From Streptacidiphilus jiangxiensis (GTDB lineage Bacteria > Actinomycetota > Actinomycetes > Streptomycetales > Streptomycetaceae), in NCBI RefSeq assembly GCF_900109465.1, contig NZ_FOAZ01000002.1, positions 1 to 64,000 of the forward strand: DNA of 64,000 bases. The letters run 5' to 3'. The notes beneath the pieces were generated by a model. It made no database searches. It saw nothing but the letters and a program-made list of their open reading frames with translations, and was not told the DNA's origin. Positions 42,211 through 50,239 of this stretch are shown in pieces. A program made the position numbers and the translations under genes. The first letter of the stretch is position 1. Every line of letters starts with the position of its first letter.

Positions 42211-42393
42211 CTAGGAGGTGGCGCAGGCGCTCGGGCAGGAACTGCCGCAGTTGTCGCCCGTGCCGCACATCAGGACCGTCTCGGACTCCGGCGTGCCCTC
42301 GATGAAGTGGATGTCCAGCTCGAACGGGTTCGCAGCGGGGCTGGCGAGCTCGTCAGGCTTCGTGCTCGGCGGCGTGATCGTCGGTGTGCTCAT
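42211..42393 (-). CDS. FxLD family lanthipeptide precursor
   Basis: 60 residues, ATG 42393 with AAGGAGTGG upstream. The leader has the hallmark FELDIHFIEG (FxLD motif, here F-E-L-D) near residue 24. The core at the C-terminus, about residues 34-60, is TPESETVLMCGTGDNCGSS plus CPSACATS: four Cys and several Ser/Thr for rings. GDN in the core is a candidate for the Asp modification. The leader/core border is not marked by a GG or NSVQ-type site; no protease gene is nearby, so a general protease may remove it. The product is unknown. Confidence 0.92.
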   Translation of the reverse strand: MSTPTITPPSTKPDELASPAANPFELDIHFIEGTPESETVLMCGTGDNCGSSCPSACATS

Positions 42394-42437
42394 ACGAGAT
42401 CCACTCCTTGTGGAATCGGAGGATTGCTGCGGCGCGG

Positions 42438-42481
42438 CCCTCGGCGACGGCGGCTCCCAGGTCGTGGGCCGTCGCCGAGGG
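42438..42481 (-). promoter_or_regulatory. Hairpin in the leader upstream of the precursor gene
   Basis: CCCTCGGCGACGGC (42438-42451) pairs with GCCGTCGCCGAGGG (42468-42481), 14 bp, 16-base loop, 45 bases before the precursor ATG. It lies in its 5' leader or marks the end of the upstream transcript. Confidence 0.45.
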
Positions 42482-42659
42482 GGCGTGGTGGGGACGGACC
42501 CGCTCACCTCCCAAAGACGGGAAGGAGAACGATGCTCGGGTCCGTCCCTGAGGCCAACGGTCAATGGGCGGTTCCCCAACCCGGGCACAGAACCATCGCG
42601 CCCCTGCCCACTGTCCGCTGACGGTTCCTACCTCTGCCTCGCGAGCAGAGGAAGGAAGC

Positions 42660-42845
42660 TCAGTCGCCGGTGTCGCGCTCGGCTCGCAGGCGAGCGACCA
42701 GCGCAACTGCGGCTTCGGGGCTCAGGCCAGCCATGGCCAGGCCGGTGAGTCCGACCGGTGACCCGTCGGGGTGTCGAACCGACCGGCGCGGGATGACGCG
42801 GGTGCGGGTCTCTTCCGTTCGTCGAGGCAGGTCGGTGGCGGTCAT
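42660..42845 (-). CDS. Small hypothetical protein
   Basis: 61 residues from ATG 42845, with AGGAG close upstream. The N-terminus is basic and polar (LPRRTEETRTRVIPRRSVRHPDG), the C-terminus helical (LSPEAAVALVARLRAERDTGD). No Cys, no leader motif, so it is not a second precursor. It lies in the lanthipeptide neighbourhood in the same direction; the function is unknown. Confidence 0.45.
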   Translation of the reverse strand: MTATDLPRRTEETRTRVIPRRSVRHPDGSPVGLTGLAMAGLSPEAAVALVARLRAERDTGD

Positions 42846-43038
42846 GGCTCCTGGTCTCCGATCGACAGTTGGTGAGCGGGTCGCTGCCCGGCCCCGGCGG
42901 GGAACGCAGGGCCGGACAGCGACGCGGGGAGGCCGGGACTGCCGGTTTTCAGGCGGCAGACCCGCAGGGCCCTCGGCCCCGCCTCTGGTGTGCGGAGTGA
43001 GTCCCCGAGATCGGGGCCAAGGGAGCTTGGGTGGCTGG

Positions 43039-43284
43039 TCAGTCAGCCGGCAGAGGAGGATTTCGCAACCCGTACGCGAGGGCTCGTGCTTGCCGCGGGG
43101 TGAGCTTCAGCGCGGCGGGTACCGCCCGACCGTCACTCAGGTGCGCGTTGACGGGCACCGTCCAGTCGCGGGTCGTCCAGTCGTAGCCGAGCGCGAACTT
43201 GCTCTCGTCGCCGGCCGCCAGAGTGAGGTGCGTGATCTCCGGCTGACTGCGAACCGGAGGCGCTTGTTGCTGGTCGGTCGTCAT
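43039..43284 (-). CDS. Small hypothetical protein
   Basis: 81 residues, ATG 43284 with AGGAG at good spacing. A compact, beta-rich core: EITHLTLAAGDESKFALGYDWTTRDWTVPVNAHLSDGRAVPAALKLTPRQARALAYGLRN. No motif or family recognised. It is divergent from the XRE-type regulator; it probably shares the regulatory region 43285-43530. Confidence 0.5.
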   Translation of the reverse strand: MTTDQQQAPPVRSQPEITHLTLAAGDESKFALGYDWTTRDWTVPVNAHLSDGRAVPAALKLTPRQARALAYGLRNPPLPAD

Positions 43285-43530
43285 CGTTGGCTCCTGACAC
43301 AATCCGGTCCCGGTTGCTTCCGGCGAACGCCAGGAGCGGGCAGCTTGCGATGAGTTCGGAACGAGGCCCGGCGGGATCGCCGCGCCGCACTACCCAGAGA
43401 ACTCGTTGGAGAGGCGGTTCGGGTGAGGGGAAGCGGATTCTGCTTCGTTTAGGCAGATCGTGCATACAGGGCCGACATCGGCCGCTTACGCTCGTTGGAC
43501 CGGGCAGGATCATGCAGCGCAGGAGGCGCG

Positions 43531-44805
43531 GTGACACAGACGGATGGTCAGCGGGGTCAAGACCCCAAGCACGTCGGCGCCGTGATCCGGCAGGCTCGAC
43601 GCCTGAAGGGCCTGACTCAGACTGAGTTCGCCGCCCGCCTCGGCTACCACCAGACCAAGATCTCTCGCCTGGAACGCTTAGGCACCCAGGACATCCAGGT
43701 ACTGCGGATGGTTGCCGATCAGCTGGACATCCCTCTGCGGGCCCTCGGGCTCTCCAACATCGGCAACACGGATATCGAGACCGAGAACATGCACAGACGG
43801 AGCTTCCTCGCCGCAAGCGCCAGCGCGGTCGCGGGGCCGACCTTCGGGCGCAGAACTCGCAGCAACGCTGGTGACCTCGTCCTTGCGCTGATGCCTGGCC
43901 GGCCAACCGCACCTTCGCACATGCCGGTGATCGACGAGCTGGAGCAACGCACGCTCGACGCCCGGGGTCTGTTCGGCAGCTGTCGCTACCGTGAGTTGAA
44001 CGCCAGCTTGCCTGTCTTGATCACCGACCTGCGGTCCGCCCGTGCGGAGCAGGACGATCCGAGGGTCTCCCGACTCCTTGCCACTGCCTACCAGGTCGCC
44101 GCCAGCACGCTGTTGAAGCGCGGCGACTTGGGCAACGCCTGGCTCGCCGTCGGCCGAGCCGTTGCGGAGTCTGAGCAGAGCGGTGACCCGGCTGCCCTCG
44201 CCGCCAGCGTCCGCATCCAGGGCCACGCGCTCATTCGAGGCGGGCACGCTCCAGCCGCAGTCACCTCCATCCGGCACAGTGCAGGACAGCTGTCCGGCAG
44301 TTACGACCACCGCTCGCAGACCCTCCTCGCTGCACTTGGCCTGTTGCTGCTGCGCGGTGCAACTGCCGCGAGTCGTGCGCACGACCGCGGATCAGTCAAG
44401 GAATTCCTGACGGAGGCCACGGAGATCGCCCGCTACGTTCAAGTCGACCGTCCCGACTCCTGGGCCAACTTCAGTAGCACCAACCTCGCGCTGCACACGG
44501 TCAGCACCCATGTGGCGCTCGGCGATGCGGGGGCCGCCTTGGACGCTGCGACGCCACTGATGAGGCGCCGCATCCAGTCGCCGGAGCGCCGCGCCGCGCT
44601 CTGGCTGGACATCGCCCGCGCCAATTCCCAACTGGGTCGGCTCGACGAGGCACACCGAGCGCTGCGCATCGCCCAGCAGGCCGCCCCAGAGGATGTGGGA
44701 CGCCCCGCAGTTCTCGAGCTCATCGCCGACCTCACCACGCGCGACCGCTCGGGTAAGGTGCCAGGACTTAGGCGTATGTGCGACGAACTGGGAGTTTTGG
44801 TGTGA
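43531..44805 (+). CDS. XRE-type regulator with helical repeat domain; carries a TTA codon
   Basis: 424 residues from GTG 43531 (AGGAGG four bases upstream). HTH at about residues 13-72: VGAVIRQARRLKGLTQTEFAARLGYHQTKISRLERLGTQD. The rest is an all-helical, TPR-like sensor region (YQVAASTLLKRGDLGNAWLAVGRAVAESEQSGD, LWLDIARANSQLGRLDEAHRALRIAQQ), the architecture of actinomycete regulators of secondary metabolism. A TTA Leu codon at 43678-43680 (codon 50) makes translation dependent on the bldA tRNA in Streptomyces. It is coupled to the flavoprotein gene (GTGA) and may control the lanthipeptide operon. Confidence 0.8.
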   Translation: MTQTDGQRGQDPKHVGAVIRQARRLKGLTQTEFAARLGYHQTKISRLERLGTQDIQVLRMVADQLDIPLRALGLSNIGNTDIETENMHRRSFLAASASAVAGPTFGRRTRSNAGDLVLALMPGRPTAPSHMPVIDELEQRTLDARGLFGSCRYRELNASLPVLITDLRSARAEQDDPRVSRLLATAYQVAASTLLKRGDLGNAWLAVGRAVAESEQSGDPAALAASVRIQGHALIRGGHAPAAVTSIRHSAGQLSGSYDHRSQTLLAALGLLLLRGATAASRAHDRGSVKEFLTEATEIARYVQVDRPDSWANFSSTNLALHTVSTHVALGDAGAALDAATPLMRRRIQSPERRAALWLDIARANSQLGRLDEAHRALRIAQQAAPEDVGRPAVLELIADLTTRDRSGKVPGLRRMCDELGVLV

Positions 44806-45335
44806 CGACCGGGAAACCGTTCCTCTACATCGTGGTCTGCGCTGCCGGCGTCGCCGACGACGTAGACCAGCTGATCCGCTACGCACACCGCGAAGGCTGG
44901 GAGACCGGCCTCATCGCCACCCCCAACGCCCTGCCACTCATCGATCAGCCGGCGCTGGAGGAGCTGACCGGATATCCCATCCGCTCTGCTTGGCGAACAC
45001 CCGGACAAGCACGTCCGCTGCCGCCGGCCGACGCGATCGCTGTCGCACCGGCCACGCTCAACACGATCACCAAGTGGGCAGCAGGGCACGCCGATACCCT
45101 CGCCCTCGGCATCCTCACCGAGGCATTCGGGCTCGGTATCCCGACGGCCGTGCTCCCGTACATCAACAAGGCGCAAGCCGCCCACCCGGCGTATGAGCGG
45201 AGCCGCCGAGACCTCGAACTGATGAACGTCCGGTTCGGCAGCTACGAACCCCACCCGCCAAAGGCCGGCGGAGGACGGGACCGCTTCGACTGGCCCGAAG
45301 CGGTCGACCTTCTTCGAATCGAGCGAACCCGCTAG
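44802..45335 (+). CDS. HFCD-family flavoprotein
   Basis: 177 residues from GTG 44802. It starts KPFLYIVVCAAGVADDVDQLIRYAHREGW, has IDQPALEELTGYPIRSAWR, then ADAIAVAPATLNTITKWAAGHADTLALGILTEAFGLGIPTAVLPYINKA, matching the FMN-binding fold of Dfp, EpiD and related proteins (PAT/N motif, PAxxNTI). EpiD-like members oxidatively decarboxylate a C-terminal Cys of some lanthipeptides; but this precursor ends CATS, not in Cys, so a role in it is unlikely. The pairing of an XRE-TPR regulator with this flavoprotein is common in Streptomyces. Confidence 0.75.
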   Translation: MTTGKPFLYIVVCAAGVADDVDQLIRYAHREGWETGLIATPNALPLIDQPALEELTGYPIRSAWRTPGQARPLPPADAIAVAPATLNTITKWAAGHADTLALGILTEAFGLGIPTAVLPYINKAQAAHPAYERSRRDLELMNVRFGSYEPHPPKAGGGRDRFDWPEAVDLLRIERTR

Positions 45336-45447
45336 CCTCGGCACAATCAGAACGTCGTGCCGATTCATTGCACAGCCGTCACCGCGTTCCGCGGCACACT
45401 ACGCCCTCGATGCGACTGGTCTCCTGCCGCGTGACGGCGACCTGGGT

Positions 45448-45997
45448 TTACAGCACGTCGGCGAGCACACAGGTGTCGACAGCTACGAGGACCAGGCCGC
45501 CGAGGAGCTCTCCGCGTTCCCCGGTCTTCGTGCCGAGGCGGTTGCCGAGTTCCAGGCCGAGCAGGGACAGGGCGACGCTGACGAGGCCGATCACCACGGC
45601 GGCGAGGGCAAGGCTGAGGTGGTAGGCGCCGAGTGCGAAGCCGACGGCGAGGTTGTCGATGCTCAGCGCGATCCCGGTGACCAGGAGCTGCCCGGTCGCA
45701 TCGCTGCCGGGCTTGCTGCCGCGTCCTCGCCCCCGCTGCTGCGGAAAGCGCCGACGAGGCTGTAGGCGCCGGGGCGATCAGCAGCCCGCCGCCGATCCAG
45801 TGCGCTGCGCCGCCGAGTGTGCGGGCGAGGCTGTGACCGAGAAGAAGGCCGAGGAGGGGCATGCCGGCCTCGAACAAGCCGAAGACCAGACCGACGCGGA
45901 GCCGCGTGCGGGCATCGACCCCGGACACGCCGATTCCGATGGCGGCGGCGAAGCTCGACAAGCCGAGGGACAAGGCGACCAGCAGCAGCACAAACAC
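45448..45997 (-). pseudogene. mntP: Manganese efflux pump MntP, two frameshifts
   Basis: From GTG 45997 the reading gives VFVLLLVALSLGLSSFAAAIGIGV and GLVFGLFEAGMPLLGLLLGHSLA, typical MntP spans 1-3 (though FAAAIG replaces the usual D-N-F-A-V motif). After GGGLLIAP the family sequence moves to a second frame (GAYSLVGAFRSSGGE) near 45768, then to a third (TGQLLVTGIALSIDNLAVGFALG) near 45705, ending at TAA 45448-45450. Joined, the protein is about 183 residues with six spans. The conserved SIDNLAVGF is in the last frame. Two separate indels make simple assembly error less likely but do not exclude it. It is divergent from the metal sensor at 46036. Confidence 0.75.
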
Positions 45998-46026
45998 CCG
46001 ACAACCCCTATCGATATCCGCGCTAA

Positions 46027-46044
46027 CATCGCCATATGGCGATG
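46027..46044. promoter_or_regulatory. Perfect 18-bp palindrome over the regulator start
   Basis: CATCGCCATATGGCGATG is perfectly self-complementary and covers the ATG at 46036. It lies in the 38-base gap between the divergent mntP remnant and the ArsR-type gene, so it can regulate both. Confidence 0.6.
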
Positions 46045-46401
46045 ACAGTTCCCCGGGCCGCATCCGACAGGAGCAGCCTTCAACCCGCGGCTTCCCTGTT
46101 CCGCTCCCTCGGCGATCCGGCCCGGCTGGCGATCATCCGCAGGCTCGCGGTCGGCGAAGCCCGGGTGGTCGACCTGGTCGACGAGCTCGGCCTGGCCCAG
46201 TCCACCGTCTCCAAGCACCTGGCCTGCCTACGCGATTGCGGCCTCGTGGACTCCCGCCCGGTCGGCCGAGCGTCGCTGTTCACGCTCACCCAGCCCTCGC
46301 TGGCCGAGGTGCTGGCAGCAGCCGAGGCAGTACTGGAGGCCACCGGTCAGGCCGTCGCGCTCTGCCCCACCTACGGCACCCCGGACGGAGGAATCTCGTG
46401 A
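46036..46401 (+). CDS. ArsR/SmtB metal sensor, CmtR-like
   Basis: 121 residues, ATG 46036 or ATG 46042. Winged helix: LFRSLGDPARLAIIRRLAVGEARVVDLVDELGLAQSTVSKHLACLRDCGLVDSR. The recognition helix has C-x3-C in HLACLRDCGL, like the Cd(II)/Pb(II)-binding Cys pair of Mycobacterium CmtR, and a third Cys in the C-terminal tail (VALCPTYG), again like CmtR. So it probably senses cadmium or lead, and represses itself and the transporter coupled to it (GTGA). The metal is an inference from the Cys pattern. Confidence 0.85.
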   Translation: MAMTVPRAASDRSSLQPAASLFRSLGDPARLAIIRRLAVGEARVVDLVDELGLAQSTVSKHLACLRDCGLVDSRPVGRASLFTLTQPSLAEVLAAAEAVLEATGQAVALCPTYGTPDGGIS

Positions 46402-47111
46402 CCACCTCCGACCCCACGACAGAGGAGACCGCCGGGGCGGAGGCCAGCGGCGACTGCCGCTGCGAGCCGGGCTGCACGGACGCCTGCTGCCGCCCATCGG
46501 TCGTCAAGGACGCCGCCTGGCACGCGGCCGCGCGCAGGGCGAAGCAACTGTCCTGGCTCAGCCTGGGCTACATGGCGGCCGAAGGCGCCGTCGCCATCAC
46601 CGCAGCCGTATTGGCATCCTCCGTCGCGCTGCTCGGCTTCGGCCTGGACTCCGTCATCGAGGGCTTGGCGTCGGTCGTCGTGGTGTGGCGCTTCAGCGGC
46701 GCACGGACCCTGTCCGAGACAGCCGAGACCCGCGCCCAGAAGGCCGTCGCAATCACGTTCTTCCTGCTCGCCCCCTACATCGCCTACGACGCCGTCTCCA
46801 CCCTCGTGGCGCGCGAGAAGCCCTCCACCAGCTGGCCCGGCATAGCCCTGTCCGTGGTTTCACTGATCGTCATGCCGTTGCTCGGCCGCGCCAAGCGCCG
46901 CCTCGGCGCCTCCCTGGGCTCCGCAGCCACCGCGGGCGAAGGTTCGCAGAATCTGCTCTGCGCCTGTCTCGCAGCCGCCGTCCTGATCGGCCTGCTCGCC
47001 AACACCCTCCTCGGCCTGTGGTGGCTCGACCCCGCCATCGGGCTCCTCGTCGCCTGCCTCGCCGTCCGCGAGGGCCGCGCATCCTGGCGCGGCGAGGAAT
47101 GCGCCTGCTGA
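46398..47111 (+). CDS. CDF-type cation efflux transporter
   Basis: 237 residues from GTG 46398, overlapping the stop of the regulator. A Cys-rich N-terminus (CRCEPGCTDACC, about residues 18-30) may bind metal. Then five or six membrane segments: LGYMAAEGAVAITAAVLASSVALLGFGLDSVIEGLASVVVVWRF has the CDF span-1/2 G.D pattern (GFGLDSVIE; the usual H/D-D pair is partly conserved), with LLANTLLGLWWLDPAIGLLVACLAVREG near the end. It has no long cytoplasmic C-terminal domain, so it belongs to the short CDF-like class. Exports divalent ions such as Cd or Zn. Confidence 0.8.
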   Translation: MTTSDPTTEETAGAEASGDCRCEPGCTDACCRPSVVKDAAWHAAARRAKQLSWLSLGYMAAEGAVAITAAVLASSVALLGFGLDSVIEGLASVVVVWRFSGARTLSETAETRAQKAVAITFFLLAPYIAYDAVSTLVAREKPSTSWPGIALSVVSLIVMPLLGRAKRRLGASLGSAATAGEGSQNLLCACLAAAVLIGLLANTLLGLWWLDPAIGLLVACLAVREGRASWRGEECAC

Positions 47112-47139
47112 CGGAGAAGGAGGACGCACGGTCATGGGG

Positions 47140-47745
47140 TCATGAGCCGGGCAGGTGGTAGTCGTTGAGGTACCACAGGGCGGCGCTGTACCAGAGCGCG
47201 CCGACGCACACCAGCAGGAGCCCGCCGACGACGGGCAACGCCCAGCCGGGCAGCCTGCGGCTGTGGACCAGCAGGACTTTGGCGGCGAAGGCCCCGTAGA
47301 ACAGGCAGCCCGCGACGGCGTGAACGGCCACCCTCGGGCTGGACAACTGGACGCCGTAGGCCAGTACGCAGTGCACGGCGACCGGGATCGTGGCGGCGAA
47401 AAGCAGCAGGCCGAGCAGGCGATGGAGCAGGGGCACGGCCCGCGGAACCCCGCGGACGGCTGGCAACCGCCTGTACATCCACAGGGCCAGGGCCAGCTGC
47501 AGCAGCGCCAGGCCGAGAATGCCCGTGGCCAGCTGCGCCTTGAGCGCGACCGCGTCCACGCCGGCGTTGCCGAACAGGCTTCGGTTGTAGTCGGGCGTGT
47601 GATTGCGGCCGAAGGCGAACAGCGCGCCAAAGACGACCAGAGCCAGTACGCCGGCCGTCGCCAGTCGGGTGACGGCCCGGCCGCCTGCGGCGCGTGAGCC
47701 GGATGATGGCGGCTCGGACCGCGGGGCCGGGTCGTGGTCCGCCAC
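47140..47745 (-). CDS. DUF6529 membrane protein
   Basis: 201 residues from ATG 47745. Five hydrophobic segments: GVLALVVFGALFAFG, QLATGILGLALLQLALALWMY, HRLLGLLLFAATIPVAVHCVLAYG, HAVAGCLFYGAFAAKVLLV and LPVVGGLLLVCVGALWYSAALWYL. Histidines in spans 3 and 4 (HRLLG, HCVLAYG, HAVAG) are placed like haem ligands of cytochrome b561-type proteins. I assign DUF6529 from memory. It is next to a lipoprotein of the secreted-repeat class, a pairing that suggests extracytoplasmic redox work. Confidence 0.7.
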   Translation of the reverse strand: MADHDPAPRSEPPSSGSRAAGGRAVTRLATAGVLALVVFGALFAFGRNHTPDYNRSLFGNAGVDAVALKAQLATGILGLALLQLALALWMYRRLPAVRGVPRAVPLLHRLLGLLLFAATIPVAVHCVLAYGVQLSSPRVAVHAVAGCLFYGAFAAKVLLVHSRRLPGWALPVVGGLLLVCVGALWYSAALWYLNDYHLPGS

Positions 47746-47793
47746 GTCGTGCCTCCTTCGCGGGTGGGTCGCACCGGCGTGCGGTGCTCCGGG

Positions 47794-48321
47794 TCAGCTG
47801 TTGTCGATCTTGTTCCCGTTGGGCGCCACGACGTACCAGCCGGCGCCGAACGCCTTGGAGCCTTCGCCCTTCGTGTCCCCGGGCTTCTGGTCGCCGGAGA
47901 ACCGGTAGAGCGGGTGCCCGTGGTAGGTCAGCTGCGTGCTGTGGTCGGTGCGCATCGTCGTGCCGAGCAGGCCGGCGGTGACGCCGCTACTCGCATGCGG
48001 TGTGCCGGTCACCGTGGCCGGGGGCCAGGCCGAGGCGCAGGGGCCGTTGCAGGTGGAGGTCGTGGAGGTGTCCTGCTCGAACAGGTAGAGGGTGCGCCCC
48101 TGCCCGTCTACCAGGATCTTGCCGAGCGGGGTCTGCTGCACGGCGACGCTCGCGGCCGCCGAGCCTCCGGAGCCGCCCGGCGAGGCGGGAGCCGACGAGG
48201 CGGGCGGCGCCGAGGACGCCGGGCTGGACGATCCCCCGTTGGAGTGAGTCGAGCTGCTGCAGGCGGTCGCGGTGAGCCCGACGGCGGCCAGGATCACGAC
48301 CGCCGAGGCGGCGAGCTTCAT
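47794..48321 (-). CDS. Secreted lipoprotein with Y-x4-D-type repeats (COG4315)
   Basis: 175 residues, ATG 48321 with GGAAGGGA upstream. Lipoprotein signal: KLAASAVVILAAVGLTATAC, Cys at residue 21, although the -3 position is Ala, not Leu. A Ser/Ala/Pro linker follows (about 22-58). Then two units: LGKILVDGQGRTLYLFEQDTS..CNGPCASAWPP and GTTMRTDHSTQLTYHGHPLYRFSGDQKPGDTKGEG, as in the secreted-repeat lipoproteins. Two Cys in CNGPCA may form a disulfide. Its role is unknown, possibly redox with the membrane protein downstream. Confidence 0.8.
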   Translation of the reverse strand: MKLAASAVVILAAVGLTATACSSSTHSNGGSSSPASSAPPASSAPASPGGSGGSAAASVAVQQTPLGKILVDGQGRTLYLFEQDTSTTSTCNGPCASAWPPATVTGTPHASSGVTAGLLGTTMRTDHSTQLTYHGHPLYRFSGDQKPGDTKGEGSKAFGAGWYVVAPNGNKIDNS

Positions 48322-48521
48322 GGCGATTGTTCCCTTCCGGATGAGCCGCCACACGAGGTGGCCTGAGGGTGCGGGCCCGCACCGAGAGCTACGCCCCGAC
48401 TGGCCGAACGGTTCACCTCGGACGCACACGTGTGCACGCCGGGCTCGCTGACACGGCCATCACGGCGGCCGCACACACGGCCGGGGCGTCGCAGGACTTA
48501 CGGCGTCGTCGGCGAGCTCGC

Positions 48522-49060
48522 TCAGGAGACGCCTTGGACGGCAGCGTCGGCGGCGGTAGGGGTCGGGCCTGCGTGGAGACCTTCGATGGCGAGCTGGATG
48601 TCGCGGCCGCCGATAGTGCGGAGGTAGCTCAGGATGTGGGCGGGTCCGGCTCTGTTGCCGGAGCTAGTGATCAGGGTTCGCCGCGCCGCCTTGATGGCCT
48701 CGGCGATGCGCGGATGGCGGCAAGGTTCTCGGGCGTGTTCAGCGCGGTGATGTTTCGGGCGTCCCGCCGCCGGGTCTGGGCTGCGGGGTCGGCGACCGCA
48801 GCACTGGATAGGAAGGGTCCAGCGGTGACGGATGCGAGGAAGGGGGCACGGGCTGCCTCGCGCAGCTGCGGCCAGCGATCGAAACCGAGCTGCTTGAGGT
48901 GGGGGCTACGGTGGAGACCTTGACGCCGGCACGATCGGCGATCTCGCTGGCTGAGGAGTAGCTGACGGATTGCGGCGCCCGGGCCAGGAGGTGGGCCTCC
49001 CGTTCGGCCTGCGGCCCCAGCGCCCCGTTCGGCGCGGTCAGCAAGCCAGCCTCGATGGCG
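48522..49060 (-). pseudogene. MurR/RpiR-family regulator, multiply frameshifted
   Basis: The family sequence can be pieced together from three frames. LLARAPQSVSYSSASEIADRAGVKVSTV (HTH) is followed, after a shift near 48905, by LKQLGFDRWPQLREAARA. After a shift near 48713 comes IAEAIKAARRTLITSSGNRAGPAHILSYLRTIGGRDIQLAIEGLHAGPTPTAADAAVQGVS (start of the SIS sugar-phosphate domain), then a TGA at 48522-48524. The rest of the SIS domain is missing or too decayed to read. Non-functional. Confidence 0.7.
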
Positions 49061-49193
49061 CCACCATCCCCACTCGGCGACCGCCGTCCCCACGGGGGAG
49101 CGCGACCGCGGGGGAGCGAAACATTCTGATTCTGATCATGCAGGTCGTGGGGAATTGCACGACCGAGGGCACCTGTTCCTGCACCGGAATTGC

Positions 49194-49433
49194 TCACGCC
49201 CGGAACTCGGACCTGTCTGGTCCACTGCACAGATCCGCCTCGAGCGCTGCCCGCAGCTCCATCAGGTCCTCGAACTCGGCCAGCGCGCTGAATCGGCACA
49301 GCAGTTCCTGGGTCGTCCGTGCGTCACCGCACCGGACTGCCTGCACTAGGTGGGCGATCACCTGGGAGGTCCCGCCCCGGAGCGGATTTCGGCGGTCTGT
49401 CGTCGATCGGGCTGTGATGTGTCGGGCGCCCAT
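49194..49433 (-). CDS. Small hypothetical protein
   Basis: 79 residues from ATG 49433. The helical core SQVIAHLVQAVRCGDARTTQELLCRFSALAEFEDLMELRAALEADL is a pattern seen in short Streptomyces proteins of unknown role. No membrane segment or signal. Isolated between decayed sequence on both sides. Confidence 0.5.
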   Translation of the reverse strand: MGARHITARSTTDRRNPLRGGTSQVIAHLVQAVRCGDARTTQELLCRFSALAEFEDLMELRAALEADLCSGPDRSEFRA

Positions 49434-49956
49434 TCAGATCTCCTCAGCCGTCTCCTGGGGGACGCGGCCGGGGGCTGGGGCTGCTGGAACACTGCCGACG
49501 AAGCGGCGCTGTCGATCGGCCAGGCCGAGCATGCGCCCACGAACACGGCTTCGCACGCTCACACCGACCAGGGAGCAGGTATTCCACGGCAGACTGTACG
49601 GCTGATTCGGTCGTCCCGATACTCCCGAGGCCGTGCTCAGATTGGCTCTGCCGCGCGAAGCAGGGGCAGAGCCTCGTGGGGCGGGCAGGCGACGTGGGGA
49701 ACGCGCCGCTGCGCACGAACATGCCAGAACACGCCCGGGGGCGGCGCCGCAGGACCCGGCGAGGCGCCAGCGCCCTGACACCGCCTCAGCGCGCTGGAGC
49801 ATTCACAGCTCGTCGTGCCGGGCTGCCGTCCCCCTGACGCAGGGCCAACCCGGGCTTGACGCCAGGAAGGCCTTCGCAACCTACGCACCGTTTCCGCGCA
49901 CCGCAATGGGGCAGGCGCGTTGGGAACAGCGCTTGGGCGACCACCACACCGAAAGG
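49434..49956. other. 523 bases without a supported gene
   Basis: Several overlapping open frames on both strands have no ribosome site or recognisable family. Adjacent pseudogenes suggest decayed DNA. The final part should contain the promoter of the DUF6458 gene. Confidence 0.4.
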
Positions 49957-50196
49957 ATGGGTGAGCTTGTGGGTATTGGAGGTTGCATCCTCGTCTTCGC
50001 CGGCGGAGCTGTGCTCACTTTCGGCGTCGACTGGCGCCTCAAGGGCGTCGACGTACCGGTCGTCGGCGTAATCCTGATGATCGCCGGCCTGATCGGGCTC
50101 CTGGCTTACTGCGCCGTCTACCGACGCCGTCGTCTTCTCGGCCGCCTGTCGGACACCGAAATCGTCGAAGAGCGGCGCTACCACCAGGATTACTGA
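49957..50196 (+). CDS. DUF6458-like small membrane protein
   Basis: 79 residues from ATG 49957; GTG 49969 has a better spaced upstream purine tract (GAAAGG) and may be the true start. Two spans: VGIGGCILVFAGGAVLTFGV and VVGVILMIAGLIGLLAYCAVY, then RRRRLLGRLSDTEIVEERRYHQDY. The W/LKGVDVPVVGVILMIAG pattern is typical of DUF6458 proteins. Function unknown. It stands 43 bases before another plus-strand gene. Confidence 0.7.
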   Translation: MGELVGIGGCILVFAGGAVLTFGVDWRLKGVDVPVVGVILMIAGLIGLLAYCAVYRRRRLLGRLSDTEIVEERRYHQDY

Positions 50197-50239
50197 CGTC
50201 TCGACAAGACCAGGCCTGCGGCACGAAAGGGGTAGAGCC

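Noticed and set aside
44802-45335. Flavoprotein as LanD decarboxylase for the FxLD peptide
   Set aside because: The precursor ends in CATS, not in Cys, which EpiD-type enzymes need; the XRE-flavoprotein pair also occurs away from lanthipeptides.
45998-46035. yybP-ykoY manganese riboswitch upstream of mntP
   Set aside because: Only 38 bases separate the divergent starts, too short for this riboswitch.
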